From: Micromonospora sp. WMMD1155
GTDB taxonomy: Bacteria; Actinomycetota; Actinomycetes; Mycobacteriales; Micromonosporaceae
DNA: 64,000 nucleotides
Assembly: GCF_029581275.1 (NCBI RefSeq)
Contig: NZ_CP120742.1
Span: 6,696,501-6,760,500, forward strand
Direction: 5' to 3'
How positions within the stretch are numbered: the first letter of the stretch is position 1; every line of letters starts with the position of its first letter. The notes below the pieces were generated by a model. The model did not search any database and was not told the DNA's origin. It worked only from the letters and a program-made list of their open reading frames with translations. Of this stretch, positions 23,958 through 32,269 are shown in pieces. The position numbers were made by a program, and so were the translations under genes.

Positions 23958-24341
23958 ATGACGGGACGGGCCTGCCCGTGCGGCTCCGGGCAGGCGTACG
24001 CGGACTGCTGCGCACCGGCGCACGGCGGCGAGCGGCCGGCGGCGACGGCCGAGGCGTTGATGCGTTCCCGGTTCAGTGCCTTCGCCCTCGGCGACACCGG
24101 CTACCTGCTGCGCAGCTGGCACTCCTCGACCCGGCCCGCGTCGCTGGAGCTGGACCCGGGGCAGCGGTGGACCCGACTGGAGATCGTCGGCACCGAGCGG
24201 GGCGGCCTGCTCGACACCGCCGGCACCGTCACCTTCCACGCGCACTACCGCGGCGCCGGGCGACCCGGCACCCTGACCGAGCACAGCCGGTTCGTCCGCG
24301 AGGACGGCCGATGGGTCTACCTCGACGGTGACCAGCCCTGA
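23958..24341 (+). CDS. YchJ family metal-binding (UPF0225) protein
   Basis: This 127-residue protein opens with a SEC-C-like zinc motif (CPCGSGQAYADCCAP) followed by an NTF2-like fold with ALMRSRFSAFALGDTGYLLRSWH and TVTFHAHYR. These are the marks of YchJ. The start chosen is ATG 23958, which leaves a short leader; GTG 23928 would add ten residues. The last 25 bases overlap the end of the convergent MFS gene. The biological role of YchJ is unknown. Confidence 0.85.
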   Translation: MTGRACPCGSGQAYADCCAPAHGGERPAATAEALMRSRFSAFALGDTGYLLRSWHSSTRPASLELDPGQRWTRLEIVGTERGGLLDTAGTVTFHAHYRGAGRPGTLTEHSRFVREDGRWVYLDGDQP

Positions 24342-25609
24342 CCGTTCGCCGACGAGACGGCGTCGCGGGGCACCGCCCCGGCTCGCCGACCGCGGGCGAG
24401 CAGGACCACCGCCACCACGAGGTACGGCCCGGCCGTCACCGCGAAGGCCACCGCGTTGCCGACCGCCGTGGCGAGCAGACCGTAACCGGCGTACGTCACG
24501 ATGATCAGCACGTCGGTGGCCATCCCCGCCAGTGACGTGACGGTGGCCCGGCTGCCGCCGCTGATCCGCGCCTGGAGCCGCGCGTCGGCCAGCACGGTGG
24601 CCAGCTGGGCCGCCCCGAACGCGACAGCGAGCAACGCGAACCCCGTCGGGTGTCGGAGCAGAGCACCCCCGGCCAGCCCGACACCCACCAGGCCCAGCAG
24701 CGCGGCGTAGCCCCGGCCGCCCCACCGCTCCCCCACCGGGGCGAGTAGCCCGCCGACGGTCACCCCGGCCCAGAGCAGCAGGAGCAGCAACGGCACGGCC
24801 TGCGCGCCGACACCGGTGTCCAGTGCCAGCAGCGGGGTGTACTCGTCCAGGGCACCCCAGTCCGCCGCGACCACGGCGACCAGCAGGACGGCGGCCCGTA
24901 CCGGTGGACGGGTGCGGACCTCGGCCACCCCCGCCCGCAACGTGTCCCACCACCCCAGGTCGTCATCGCCGTCCGGGTCGGCGGCGGCGTCCGGCCCGGC
25001 CGCGTCGCCCCTGACGGACGCCGGGCGGTGCTCCGGGAACCGGGCGGCGACCGCGACGGCGAGCAGGCAGGCGACCACGCTCGCCGCGCCCACCAGCGGG
25101 TAGCCGCCGACGACGAGCACCGGGCCGGCGAGCACCCCGGACACCACCACACCCAGCACGCCCGCCGTCCGGGAGCGTCCGAGCACCCGGGCGTACCTGT
25201 CGGCGGCGCCGAGCCGGTCCAGTTCGGTCCAGACCAACGCCTCCAACGCGCCGGAGACCAACGCTCCCGCGGCACCCCAGAGCAGGAAGCCGACCGCGAA
25301 CACCGGGTACGACGGCGCCAGCACCCAGAGCGCGAACCCGGCGGCGCTCAGCAGCGGGGCGAGGCACACCAGCAGTCGGCGGGAGACCACGTCGGCCCAC
25401 GCGCCGGACGGCACCTCGAACAGGATGCCGGCGGCCGACCAGATGACGAAGAGCGACGAGATCTGCCCGACCGACAGCCCGGTGTCGGCGAAGAACACCA
25501 CGTACAGCGGGTAGAGCAGGACGAGGTCGCTGAGGAACGCGTACCCGTAGAGGGTGGTGGTCAGGCGGCGGACCGCCGGGTCGGGCACGCGCGGGGCGAG
25601 TTGACGCAT
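24317..25609 (-). CDS. MFS transporter
   Basis: This is a 430-residue major facilitator with about twelve helices. The first half has a DLVLLYPLYVVFFADTGLSVGQISSLF helix pair and GILFEVPSGAWADVVSRRLLV (the motif-A-like loop); a long acidic cytoplasmic loop (AGPDAAADPDGDDDLGW) separates the halves. I choose ATG 25609, which has GGAAGG five bases upstream; an upstream ATG at 25669 would add a His-rich leader (MGHHGHHTSG). The substrate is unknown. Its 3' end overlaps the YchJ gene by 25 bases. Confidence 0.82.
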   Translation of the reverse strand: MRQLAPRVPDPAVRRLTTTLYGYAFLSDLVLLYPLYVVFFADTGLSVGQISSLFVIWSAAGILFEVPSGAWADVVSRRLLVCLAPLLSAAGFALWVLAPSYPVFAVGFLLWGAAGALVSGALEALVWTELDRLGAADRYARVLGRSRTAGVLGVVVSGVLAGPVLVVGGYPLVGAASVVACLLAVAVAARFPEHRPASVRGDAAGPDAAADPDGDDDLGWWDTLRAGVAEVRTRPPVRAAVLLVAVVAADWGALDEYTPLLALDTGVGAQAVPLLLLLLWAGVTVGGLLAPVGERWGGRGYAALLGLVGVGLAGGALLRHPTGFALLAVAFGAAQLATVLADARLQARISGGSRATVTSLAGMATDVLIIVTYAGYGLLATAVGNAVAFAVTAGPYLVVAVVLLARGRRAGAVPRDAVSSANGQGWSPSR

Positions 25610-25771
25610 GGGGGCCTTCCCGTGGGAGTGGAGACGGACACCGGACGTGTGGTGCCCGTGGTGGCCCACGGGGTCGGCTTGAGCGGCTGGATCAATGTCG
25701 CCAGGTCATGCCGGGATGCTAGCCGCGTCCTGATCGTGCTCGCCAGCGCTTTCGGCGCGCCGGACAGCGGG

Positions 25772-25807
25772 CGGCGGGGTGGGATCCCGAAGGACCCCAC
25801 CCCGCCG
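25772..25807 (-). terminator. Strong GC hairpin terminator
   Basis: CGGCGGGGTGGG (25772-25783) pairs perfectly with CCCACCCCGCCG (25796-25807), and the inner bases extend the stem with one mismatch around a CGAA-type loop. It lies 13 bases beyond the stop of the channel-like gene on the minus strand and so should end its transcript. Confidence 0.75.
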
Positions 25808-25819
25808 GTGACGTGCCGG

Positions 25820-26941
25820 TCAGCGCCGCTTCGGGTCGACCGGCGGGAGGACCGTGGTCGCCTCGCTGTCGTCGCTGGTACGCGGGCCGGGCACCGTGCC
25901 CCCGGCACGCACCACCTGCGTCGTGTCGGCGTCGTCCCCGGCACGTACCACCTGGGTCGCGTCGGCGTCGCCACCGCTCACCGCCTGGTTCGTATCGGCA
26001 CCGGACGGTCGGGTCACGACCTGGGTGGCCTCTGAATCGGACGGTCGGGTCACGACCTGGGTGGCCTCCGGGTCGGACGGTCGGGTCACCACCTGGGTGG
26101 CCTCCGGATCGGCCGACCGGGCGGCCACCACCTGGGTGGTATCCGCGTCGGTGGCGACGAAGGATGGCCGCGCCGGCTCGGCGTCCGGCGTGGCGGGGAC
26201 AGCCGCCGCGCGGGCCAGCTCGGCCTCGGCCTCGGCGTCCCGGCGACCGGCCCGGTAGGCGCGGGCGTGCTCGGCGATCAGCTGCGACTCCTGCTCCGCG
26301 CGGGTCAGCCACCCCTCCCACCGGCTCTGCATCGGACGGACGAGGCCACCGCCGACCCCGACGACGAGGATGCCGCCGATCGTGGCCAGCACGGCGATCA
26401 GGACGGGAGTGGTGACCGCGGTGGCGACACCGATCTGGTTCAGCGCGGCGATGACGCCGAGGCCGAGGATGAACACCGAGGCGGTGGTGGCCAGCACCCG
26501 GCCGTACGACAGGCCGCCGAGCGCGCCGCTGATGATGTCCTTCACCGCGCTGGCGATGGCGGCGGACACCACGACGATGACGATCGCGACGAAGGCGCGG
26601 GGCAGCCACGCGATCACCGCGCCGAGCAGGTCGGAGATCGGGTTGGGCCCCCAGATGCCGAAGGCGAGCTGAAGGGTGAACAGCAGCAGCGCGTAGTAAA
26701 CGAGCTTCGCGACGATGTCGCTGGCGTCGTACCGGGAGCGACTCAACGCCCGGCGGACGCCGCCGCGTTCGACGGCGCGGTCGAAGCCCACCCGCTCCAG
26801 GACCTTCTCCACGATCTTCAGCGCGGCCTTGGCGATCAGCCATCCGGCCACCAGGATCGCCACGAATGCGACGGCCTTGGGCAGGAAGAGCATCACCGAG
26901 CGGAGGGCGTCACCCACCGCGTCGCTGACGTTGTCACTCAT
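25820..26941 (-). CDS. Mechanosensitive-channel-like (TM_helix) protein with TQVV repeat tail
   Basis: This 373-residue protein has about five transmembrane helices in the first 210 residues, with the conserved-TM-helix pattern of the small-conductance channel family (PKAVAFVAILVAGWLIAKAA; ALGGLSYGRVLATTASVFILGLGVIAALNQIGV). A helical segment follows, then a 110-residue disordered acidic tail. The tail holds six exact (A/T)TQVV units and two variants (TNQAV, ATTVL), spaced roughly 11-16 residues. Such repeated Thr sites with Val at +3 could be Ser/Thr-kinase targets read by FHA domains (inference). ATG 26941 has GAGGA eight bases upstream. It is divergent from the amidase. Confidence 0.8.
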   Translation of the reverse strand: MSDNVSDAVGDALRSVMLFLPKAVAFVAILVAGWLIAKAALKIVEKVLERVGFDRAVERGGVRRALSRSRYDASDIVAKLVYYALLLFTLQLAFGIWGPNPISDLLGAVIAWLPRAFVAIVIVVVSAAIASAVKDIISGALGGLSYGRVLATTASVFILGLGVIAALNQIGVATAVTTPVLIAVLATIGGILVVGVGGGLVRPMQSRWEGWLTRAEQESQLIAEHARAYRAGRRDAEAEAELARAAAVPATPDAEPARPSFVATDADTTQVVAARSADPEATQVVTRPSDPEATQVVTRPSDSEATQVVTRPSGADTNQAVSGGDADATQVVRAGDDADTTQVVRAGGTVPGPRTSDDSEATTVLPPVDPKRR

Positions 26942-27128
26942 CTGGTCATTCCTCACGGGACAGCCGGAACGGTCGGCTCCCGACCTACCCCGGTCGGCCG
27001 GCGAGGAAACGCCGGCCTGGTTGCGCGGGGTCTAGCGCGCGGACGAGTCTTGGCAATATTCTCCGAAGCGCGTGCGGCCACTGGAGCTACTTTTCATCCC
27101 CCCGCCGTCGGCCGCAGGAGGAGATGTC

Positions 27129-28259
27129 ATGCACGTCGACCATTCCGAACTGGATCGCCGGACGCTGCTGCGGGCCGGTCTCGGCGCCGCCACCGTCGCC
27201 GTCGTCGGGAGCGAACTCGCGTTCCCCGCCTCGGCGCAGGCAGCCCCCGGCACCGACCTGGACTGGATCATCAGCTGCGACGAGTGGGCCGCTCGCCCGC
27301 CGAAGGACCCGCTGTCGGTCAGCGCCATCGCCACCAACAAGATCATCGTGCATCACATGGCGTTCCCGAACGTCACGGACTACTCCCGCGAGCAGGCCGT
27401 CAAGCTGGCCCACGACTGCCAGGACCTGCACATGGACGGCAACGGCTGGTCGGACACCGGCCAGCACTTCACGGTGAGCCGCGGCGGCTACGTGCTGGAG
27501 GGCCGCCGGGGCAGCCTGGAGCGACTCGAAGCCGGCGACCGCCAGATGATCTCGGCGCACTGCCCGGGCGAGAACGGTCGGGCAATCGGCATCGAGAACG
27601 AGGGCACCTACGTCACCGAGACGCCGCCGAAGGCACTGACCGACTCCCTGGTCAAGCTCTGCGTCGCGATCTGCCGACAGTACGGGCTGCACGCGTACGA
27701 CATCTTCGGCCACTGGGACTTCCGCACCACCGAGTGCCCGGGTGCCGCCTTCTACCGGCAGTTCCCGGAGCTGCGCCGGCGGGTGCACGCCGCCCTCGGC
27801 ACCAAGCTGGGCGACGTGCCGGCGCGCCGCTGGCCGGACCTGTGGCGCTTCGTCAACTCCCCCTCGGTCCGGGTCGTGCAGCACCTGCTCGCCCACCGGG
27901 GCTACGCGGTGACGGTCAGCGGCACGTTCGACACCGCCACCGTGGCGGCCGTGCAGGACTGGCAGGCCCGCCACGGCATCCCGGTGGACGTGGACGCCAC
28001 CCTCACCCCGCCGACCTGGGAGACCCTGGCGCCGGAGTTGGACCAGCACGCCACCGGCGCGCCGGTCGCGGCCGTGCAGGAGATGCTCGCCACCAAGGGG
28101 TACGCGGTCACCGTCACCGGGGCGTACGACCACGCCACCCGGGCCGCTGTGCAGGACCTGCAGGCGCTGCACGGGCTGCCCCGCAACGGCAAGGTCAGCA
28201 CGAGCACGTGGTGCACGATCGTCGGCGGGTCGGTTCGCCAGTCCTACCGGCACCGGTGA
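27129..28259 (+). CDS. Tat-exported N-acetylmuramoyl-L-alanine amidase with two PG-binding domains
   Basis: This 376-residue protein has a Tat signal (LDRRTLLRAGLGAATVAVVG, cleavage after SAQA). An amidase_2/PGRP domain spans residues about 50-230, with zinc ligands in IIVHHM, GQHFTV and HWDFRTTECPG. Two peptidoglycan-binding_1-like repeats follow at about 250-310 and 320-370 (VQHLLAHRGYAVTVSGTFDTATVAAVQDWQ and VQEMLATKGYAVTVTGAYD). It cuts the amide between MurNAc and L-Ala in the wall. ATG 27129 has AGGAGGAG upstream; ATG 27124 is out of frame. It is monocistronic. Confidence 0.88.
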   Translation: MHVDHSELDRRTLLRAGLGAATVAVVGSELAFPASAQAAPGTDLDWIISCDEWAARPPKDPLSVSAIATNKIIVHHMAFPNVTDYSREQAVKLAHDCQDLHMDGNGWSDTGQHFTVSRGGYVLEGRRGSLERLEAGDRQMISAHCPGENGRAIGIENEGTYVTETPPKALTDSLVKLCVAICRQYGLHAYDIFGHWDFRTTECPGAAFYRQFPELRRRVHAALGTKLGDVPARRWPDLWRFVNSPSVRVVQHLLAHRGYAVTVSGTFDTATVAAVQDWQARHGIPVDVDATLTPPTWETLAPELDQHATGAPVAAVQEMLATKGYAVTVTGAYDHATRAAVQDLQALHGLPRNGKVSTSTWCTIVGGSVRQSYRHR

Positions 28260-28368
28260 GCCCGAGGCGGTGGTGCGGGTCCGACCCGCATCACCGCCGG
28301 ACCGGTCACCAGCGCGAACGCACCGCCGGTCGGTTTGGGCCGACACGCGGACGGAAAGACAGCCGGGC

Positions 28369-29943
28369 ATGACATGGGCCCGTCGAGCCGTACCCGCCGC
28401 CGCCGCTGCCGTCGCCGCACTCGCCGCGCGGGACCTGATCCAGCGCGACCACGCGTTGCTGCGCAACTTCCCGGTGCTCGGGCGCGCCCGCTACCTGTTG
28501 GAGGCGATCGGGCCGGAGCTTCGGCAGTACATCGTGGCCGGTAACAACGAGGAGCGGCCGTTCACCCGCGACCAGCGCCGCTGGGTGTACGCGTCGGCGA
28601 AGCAGCAGAACAACTACTTCGGCTTCGGCACCGACAACGACATCGAGTACACCCCCGGGTATCCGATCATCAAGCACCGCACGTTCGGCCGGGCCGTGCC
28701 GCCGTCGACACCGACCGCCGGGCACGACGTACGGCTGCCCTGCGCGAAGGTGCTCGGCGCCGCCCGGGGACGGGCCCACGCGTTCCGCCCGGAGTCGGTG
28801 GTGAACATCTCCGGGATGAGCTTCGGCTCGCTCTCCGGCAACGCCATCGCCGCGCTGAACAAGGGGGCGGCGCTCGCCGGCTGCTTCCAGAACACCGGCG
28901 AGGGCGGCCTGTCGCCGTACCACCGAAACGGCGGTGACCTGGTCTTCCAACTCGGGACGGCGTACTTCGGTTGCCGCGACGAGCACGGCCGGTTCAGTCT
29001 GGACCGCCTGAAGGACCTGGTTGCCGGCGCACCGGTGAAGGCGTTGGAGATCAAGCTCAGCCAGGGCGCGAAGCCGAGCCTCGGCGGTCTGCTGCCCGGG
29101 GCGAAGGTCTCCGCCGAGATCGCCGCCACCCGCGGCATCCCGGCCGGACAGGACTGCGTGAGCCCGTCGCGGCACGCCGAGTTCTCCGACTGCGACAGTC
29201 TCCTCGACTGGGTCGAGTTGTTGGCCGCCGAGACGGGCCTGCCGGTCGGCATCAAGTCGGCGGTCGGCGACCTGGGCTTCTGGCAGGAGTTGGCCACGCT
29301 GATGCGCGACACCGGCCGCGGCGTGGACTTCGTGACGATCGACGGTGGCGAGGGCGGCACCGGTGCGGCGCCGCTGATCTTCACCGACTCCGTGTCACTC
29401 CCGTTCCAGCAGGGCTTCACCCGGGTGTACAAGATCTTCGCCGAGCATGACCTGCACGAACAGGTGGTCTTCGTCGGCGGCGGCAAGCTCGGCCTGCCGG
29501 ACAACGCCGTCGTCGCCTTCGCGCTCGGCTGCGACATGGTCAACGTCGGCCGGGAGGCGATGCTCTCCATCGGCTGCATCCAGGCCCAGAAGTGCCACAC
29601 CGACACCTGCCCCACCGGCGTCGCCACCCAGAACGCGTGGCTCGCCCGGGGCCTGGACCCGTCGTTGAAGTCGGTCCGGGCGGCCAACTACCTCCGGACT
29701 TTGCGCCGCGACCTGACCAAGGTCGCCGAGGCCTGCGGCGTCGAACATCCCGGCCTGATCGACACCGACGCCGTGGAGATCCTGGACGGCCGCACCGGCT
29801 CCACCCCCCTGCACGAGGTGTACGGCTACCAGCGGCACTGGGGTCTGCCCTCGGCAGCCGACCAGGCGGAGATCGTGCGACTGATGACGCCGGAGGCACC
29901 GCAGGGCGGCAGCGCCCCACCCTCGGCCACCGCCGTGGGCTGA
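28369..29943 (+). CDS. FMN-binding glutamate synthase family protein
   Basis: This 524-residue protein matches the central FMN/3Fe-4S domain of glutamate synthase without the amidotransferase domain. After a membrane-like N-terminal helix (AVPAAAAAVAALAARDLI) come the FMN-region motifs SFGSLSGNAIAALNKGA, FQNTGEGGLSPYH, ALEIKLSQGAKPSLGGLLPG, DGGEGGTGAAP and the Cys cluster CHTDTCPTGVATQ. Length fits the YerD/GltB2 class. ATG 28369 follows AGCCGGG and no strong site is seen. The electron partner and true substrate are unknown. A hairpin terminator follows. Confidence 0.85.
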   Translation: MTWARRAVPAAAAAVAALAARDLIQRDHALLRNFPVLGRARYLLEAIGPELRQYIVAGNNEERPFTRDQRRWVYASAKQQNNYFGFGTDNDIEYTPGYPIIKHRTFGRAVPPSTPTAGHDVRLPCAKVLGAARGRAHAFRPESVVNISGMSFGSLSGNAIAALNKGAALAGCFQNTGEGGLSPYHRNGGDLVFQLGTAYFGCRDEHGRFSLDRLKDLVAGAPVKALEIKLSQGAKPSLGGLLPGAKVSAEIAATRGIPAGQDCVSPSRHAEFSDCDSLLDWVELLAAETGLPVGIKSAVGDLGFWQELATLMRDTGRGVDFVTIDGGEGGTGAAPLIFTDSVSLPFQQGFTRVYKIFAEHDLHEQVVFVGGGKLGLPDNAVVAFALGCDMVNVGREAMLSIGCIQAQKCHTDTCPTGVATQNAWLARGLDPSLKSVRAANYLRTLRRDLTKVAEACGVEHPGLIDTDAVEILDGRTGSTPLHEVYGYQRHWGLPSAADQAEIVRLMTPEAPQGGSAPPSATAVG

Positions 29944-29961
29944 TTCCGGCACCGGCTCCGG

Positions 29962-29980
29962 CCGGGCTGACTCAGCCCGG
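29962..29980 (+). terminator. Hairpin after the glutamate-synthase-family gene
   Basis: CCGGGCTGA (29962-29970) and TCAGCCCGG (29972-29980) are perfect complements with a single central C. In practice the innermost pairs would open to form the loop. It lies 19 bases past the stop codon and probably ends transcription. There is no U-tract. Confidence 0.6.
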
Positions 29981-29996
29981 GCATATCCCTGATGAC

Positions 29997-30038
29997 GCCT
30001 ATACCTGTGAGTCATATTTATGACTCACAGGTATAGGC
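29997..30038. repeat. Perfect 20-base palindrome, AT-rich
   Basis: Positions 29997-30016 and 30019-30038 are perfect reverse complements separated by TT (arm begins GCCTATACCTGTGAGTC). Its base composition is far more AT-rich than the surrounding DNA. It lies 17 bases after the GC hairpin and about 120 bases before the GNAT start. It may be a second terminator (no U-tract), a large operator, or the relic of a mobile palindrome. Confidence 0.8.
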
Positions 30039-30144
30039 CCTTTCGGCGACATGCCCGCCGAGCACCTGGCGCCGGCAGGACGAAGGTGAGCGCGTCGCCG
30101 TCATCCGGTGCGATAAACGCGTGGAGGCCCGGCCGGTGGAGCCG

Positions 30145-30157
30145 TATCGTGGCGCGG
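30145..30157 (+). promoter_or_regulatory. Leaderless-type -10 element before the GNAT gene
   Basis: TATCGT at 30145-30150 ends six bases before GTG 30157, the spacing expected if transcription starts at the first base of the GTG. No convincing -35 is seen. This site decides the start of the next gene in favour of 30157. Confidence 0.5.
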
Positions 30158-30699
30158 TGCTGATCAGACGCGAGACACCCGCCGACGTCGACGCGATCCG
30201 GGCGGTGCACGCCGCCGCGTTCGCCAAGACCGGCGACGGGAACAGCGACGGCGACGGCAGCCGTGTACCGGTGGAGGCGACACTGGTCGACGCGCTGCGC
30301 GCCGACGAGGGCTGGCTGCCCGCGTACTCCCTGGTGGCCGTCGATTCGGACGGCCAGGTGGTGGGTCACGTGGTGGCCACCCGCGGCCTGGTGGGCGGCG
30401 AGCCGGTGGCGTTGGGCCTGGGGCCGCTCGGCGTGCTGCCCGACCGGCAACGGCGCGGCGTCGGCAGCGCGCTGATGCACGCGGTGCTCGGCGCGGCCGA
30501 CGCGCGGGACGAGCCGCTCGTGGTGCTGCTCGGGCATCCCGACTACTACCCGCGCTTCGGGTTCGGGCCCGCCGTCGACCTGGGCGTCACCCCGCCGCAG
30601 CCGTGGGGGCCGCAGTACTTCATGGCCCGTCGGATGGCCGCGTGGCGCGACTCGATCCGGGGCGAGTTCCGCTACGCCCGCCCGTTCGACGACCTGTGA
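30157..30699 (+). CDS. GNAT family N-acetyltransferase (YhbS-like)
   Basis: This 180-residue acetyltransferase begins VLIRRETPADVDAIRAVHAAAF. It has the acetyl-CoA loop LGVLPDRQRRGVGSALMHAV, then VVLLGHPDYYPRFGFGPA, a signature of the YhbS subgroup. Longer starts (GTG 30121, GTG 30136) are in frame, but the -10 element at 30145 favours 30157. It transfers an acetyl group to an unknown amine. It ends seven bases before the convergent WYL regulator. Confidence 0.85.
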   Translation: MLIRRETPADVDAIRAVHAAAFAKTGDGNSDGDGSRVPVEATLVDALRADEGWLPAYSLVAVDSDGQVVGHVVATRGLVGGEPVALGLGPLGVLPDRQRRGVGSALMHAVLGAADARDEPLVVLLGHPDYYPRFGFGPAVDLGVTPPQPWGPQYFMARRMAAWRDSIRGEFRYARPFDDL

Positions 30700-30705
30700 A
30701 CGTCG

Positions 30706-31680
30706 CTACGCGCTGCCCGTCGACGCGGCGCCGGCCATCGCGGTCAGGCGTCGGGCGAGCAGGGCGGCGGCGTCGCGCAGCTCCGCCGGCTCCAGCACCT
30801 CCACCTGGTAACTGAGGCGGGCGAGGTGCGCGGCGAGCCAGTCCAGGCGCTCCCCGCCGATGATCAGCAGACACCACCCGTCGCTGTCGTCCTCCACCCG
30901 TCCCACCTGCGGCGGCACCAGCTCCCGCACCTGGTCGGCCGTGGCGCGCACACGGACCCGGGCGAGATACCGGTACGCCGCCCCGGTCACGGCCCGCTGC
31001 ACGAAGGCGACCGGATCCGGGTGCTCGCGCGCCCGGAAGCGCCAGGTCGTCGCGGTCGCGGCACCCATCCGGTCCAGGCGGAACGTCCGCCAGTCGTGAC
31101 GGTCGACATCCCAGGCCATCAGATACCAGCGGCGACCCGTCGTGACCATCCGGACCGGCTCGACGGTCCGCTCGTGCTGCCCACCGTCGCGCGCCACGTA
31201 GGTGAATCGCACCCGCACGGCGTCGCGACAGGCCCGGGCCAGTGTCACCAGCACCTCGGCATCGATCTCGGCCACCGGTCCCACGAGCGTCTCGGTCGCG
31301 CCGTGCACCGCCCGCACCTCGGCGCGCAGCCGCGCCGGCATGACCTGATCGAGTTTCGTGAGGGCCCGCAGAGCCGCCTCGCCCGCGCCGGCGATCGTGC
31401 CGCCCGAGGCGAGGCGCAGGGACACCGCCGTCGCGATCGCCTCCTCGTCGTCGAGGAGCAACGGCGGCAGGCGGGTGCCCGCACCGAGCTGGTAACCACC
31501 ACCGACCCCGGGGACCGCGTGCACCGGGTAACCGAGCGTCCGTAGTCGTTGCACGTCACGGCGGACGCAACGGTCGGTGACACCCAGCTCGGCGGCGAGG
31601 TCCGCAGCCGTCCAGGACGGCCGCCGTTGGAGCAGTGCCAGCAACCGCAGCACCCGCTCGGTCGTCGCCTCGACAGTCAC
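30706..31680 (-). CDS. WYL-domain HTH transcriptional regulator
   Basis: This is a 324-residue YafY-type regulator. The N-terminal HTH (RVLRLLALLQRRPSWTAADLAAELGVTDRCVRRDVQRL) is followed by GVGGGYQLG and a WYL domain with TTGRRWYLMAWDVDRHDWRTFRLDRM, then a WCX region. GTG 31680 is the start. It is divergent from a VOC-family gene, which it may control together with itself; the gap holds only a weak GGAACG/TCTGTCC symmetry. The effector is unknown. Confidence 0.85.
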   Translation of the reverse strand: MTVEATTERVLRLLALLQRRPSWTAADLAAELGVTDRCVRRDVQRLRTLGYPVHAVPGVGGGYQLGAGTRLPPLLLDDEEAIATAVSLRLASGGTIAGAGEAALRALTKLDQVMPARLRAEVRAVHGATETLVGPVAEIDAEVLVTLARACRDAVRVRFTYVARDGGQHERTVEPVRMVTTGRRWYLMAWDVDRHDWRTFRLDRMGAATATTWRFRAREHPDPVAFVQRAVTGAAYRYLARVRVRATADQVRELVPPQVGRVEDDSDGWCLLIIGGERLDWLAAHLARLSYQVEVLEPAELRDAAALLARRLTAMAGAASTGSA

Positions 31681-31774
31681 GTGCCGATCGTTGCACGGGA
31701 TGCGGAACGATTCTGTCCGCTATCTACGGGAGGCTGGGCCCATGACCGAGGAGATCACGAGACAGGGAGCCGAC

Positions 31775-32212
31775 ATGGTCCGCGACGTGCAGATCACCGT
31801 CGACTGTGCCGACCCCGCCGCGTTGGCGGCCTTCTGGGCCGAGGCCCTGGGCTACCGGGTGCAGGGTCCGCCCGGGGACTTCGAGTCCTGGGAGGACGCG
31901 CTCGACGCGCTGGGGGTGCCGCCGGAGCGCCGCAACGACGCGTCGGCGGTGGTCGACCCCGAGGGCTCGCGGCCACGGCTGTTCTTCCAGCGGGTCCCCG
32001 AGCCCAAGCGGGTCAAGAATCGCGTACACCTCGATGTGCGGGCCGCACCCGGGCTGGAGGGTGACGAGCGGATGGCGGCGCTGGAGAAGGAGGCCGAGCG
32101 GCTCGCCGCGCACGGTGCCACCCGGCTCAGCCGCCACGAGCCCGCTCCCCCACTGGGTGCCGGTCATCTCATCATGGCCGACCCGGAGGGCAACGAGTTC
32201 TGCCTCGACTGA
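31775..32212 (+). CDS. VOC (glyoxalase/bleomycin resistance-like) family protein
   Basis: This is a 145-residue VOC protein. It opens MVRDVQITVDCADPAALAAFWAEALGYRV and ends GHLIMADPEGNEFCLD, the two betaalphabetabetabeta modules of the fold. The metal-ligand His/Glu positions are partly kept (HLDVR, NEFCLD). Two starts have ribosome sites: ATG 31742 (GGGAGG, 8 bases) and ATG 31775 (GGGAG, 5 bases). I favour 31775 because it begins directly at the first strand. The substrate is unknown. Confidence 0.82.
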   Translation: MVRDVQITVDCADPAALAAFWAEALGYRVQGPPGDFESWEDALDALGVPPERRNDASAVVDPEGSRPRLFFQRVPEPKRVKNRVHLDVRAAPGLEGDERMAALEKEAERLAAHGATRLSRHEPAPPLGAGHLIMADPEGNEFCLD

Positions 32213-32257
32213 CCGGGCGTACGCCCAGGTCACCGCGGCGATCGTCGAGCGCCGTGC

Positions 32258-32269
32258 GAACATGTGTAC
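32258..32269. promoter_or_regulatory. Possible LexA (SOS) box at the dinB start
   Basis: GAAC-ATGT-GTAC at 32258-32269 matches the actinobacterial SOS core GAAC-N4-GTTC with one mismatch and has a C/G flank on each side. It overlaps the GTG start of dinB. No binding data are available. Confidence 0.35.

Noticed and set aside
26040..26110. Short DNA repeats around GGTCACGACCTGGGTGG, considered as a CRISPR-like array
   Set aside because: They encode the TQVV repeats of the channel-like protein in frame, with no unique spacers.
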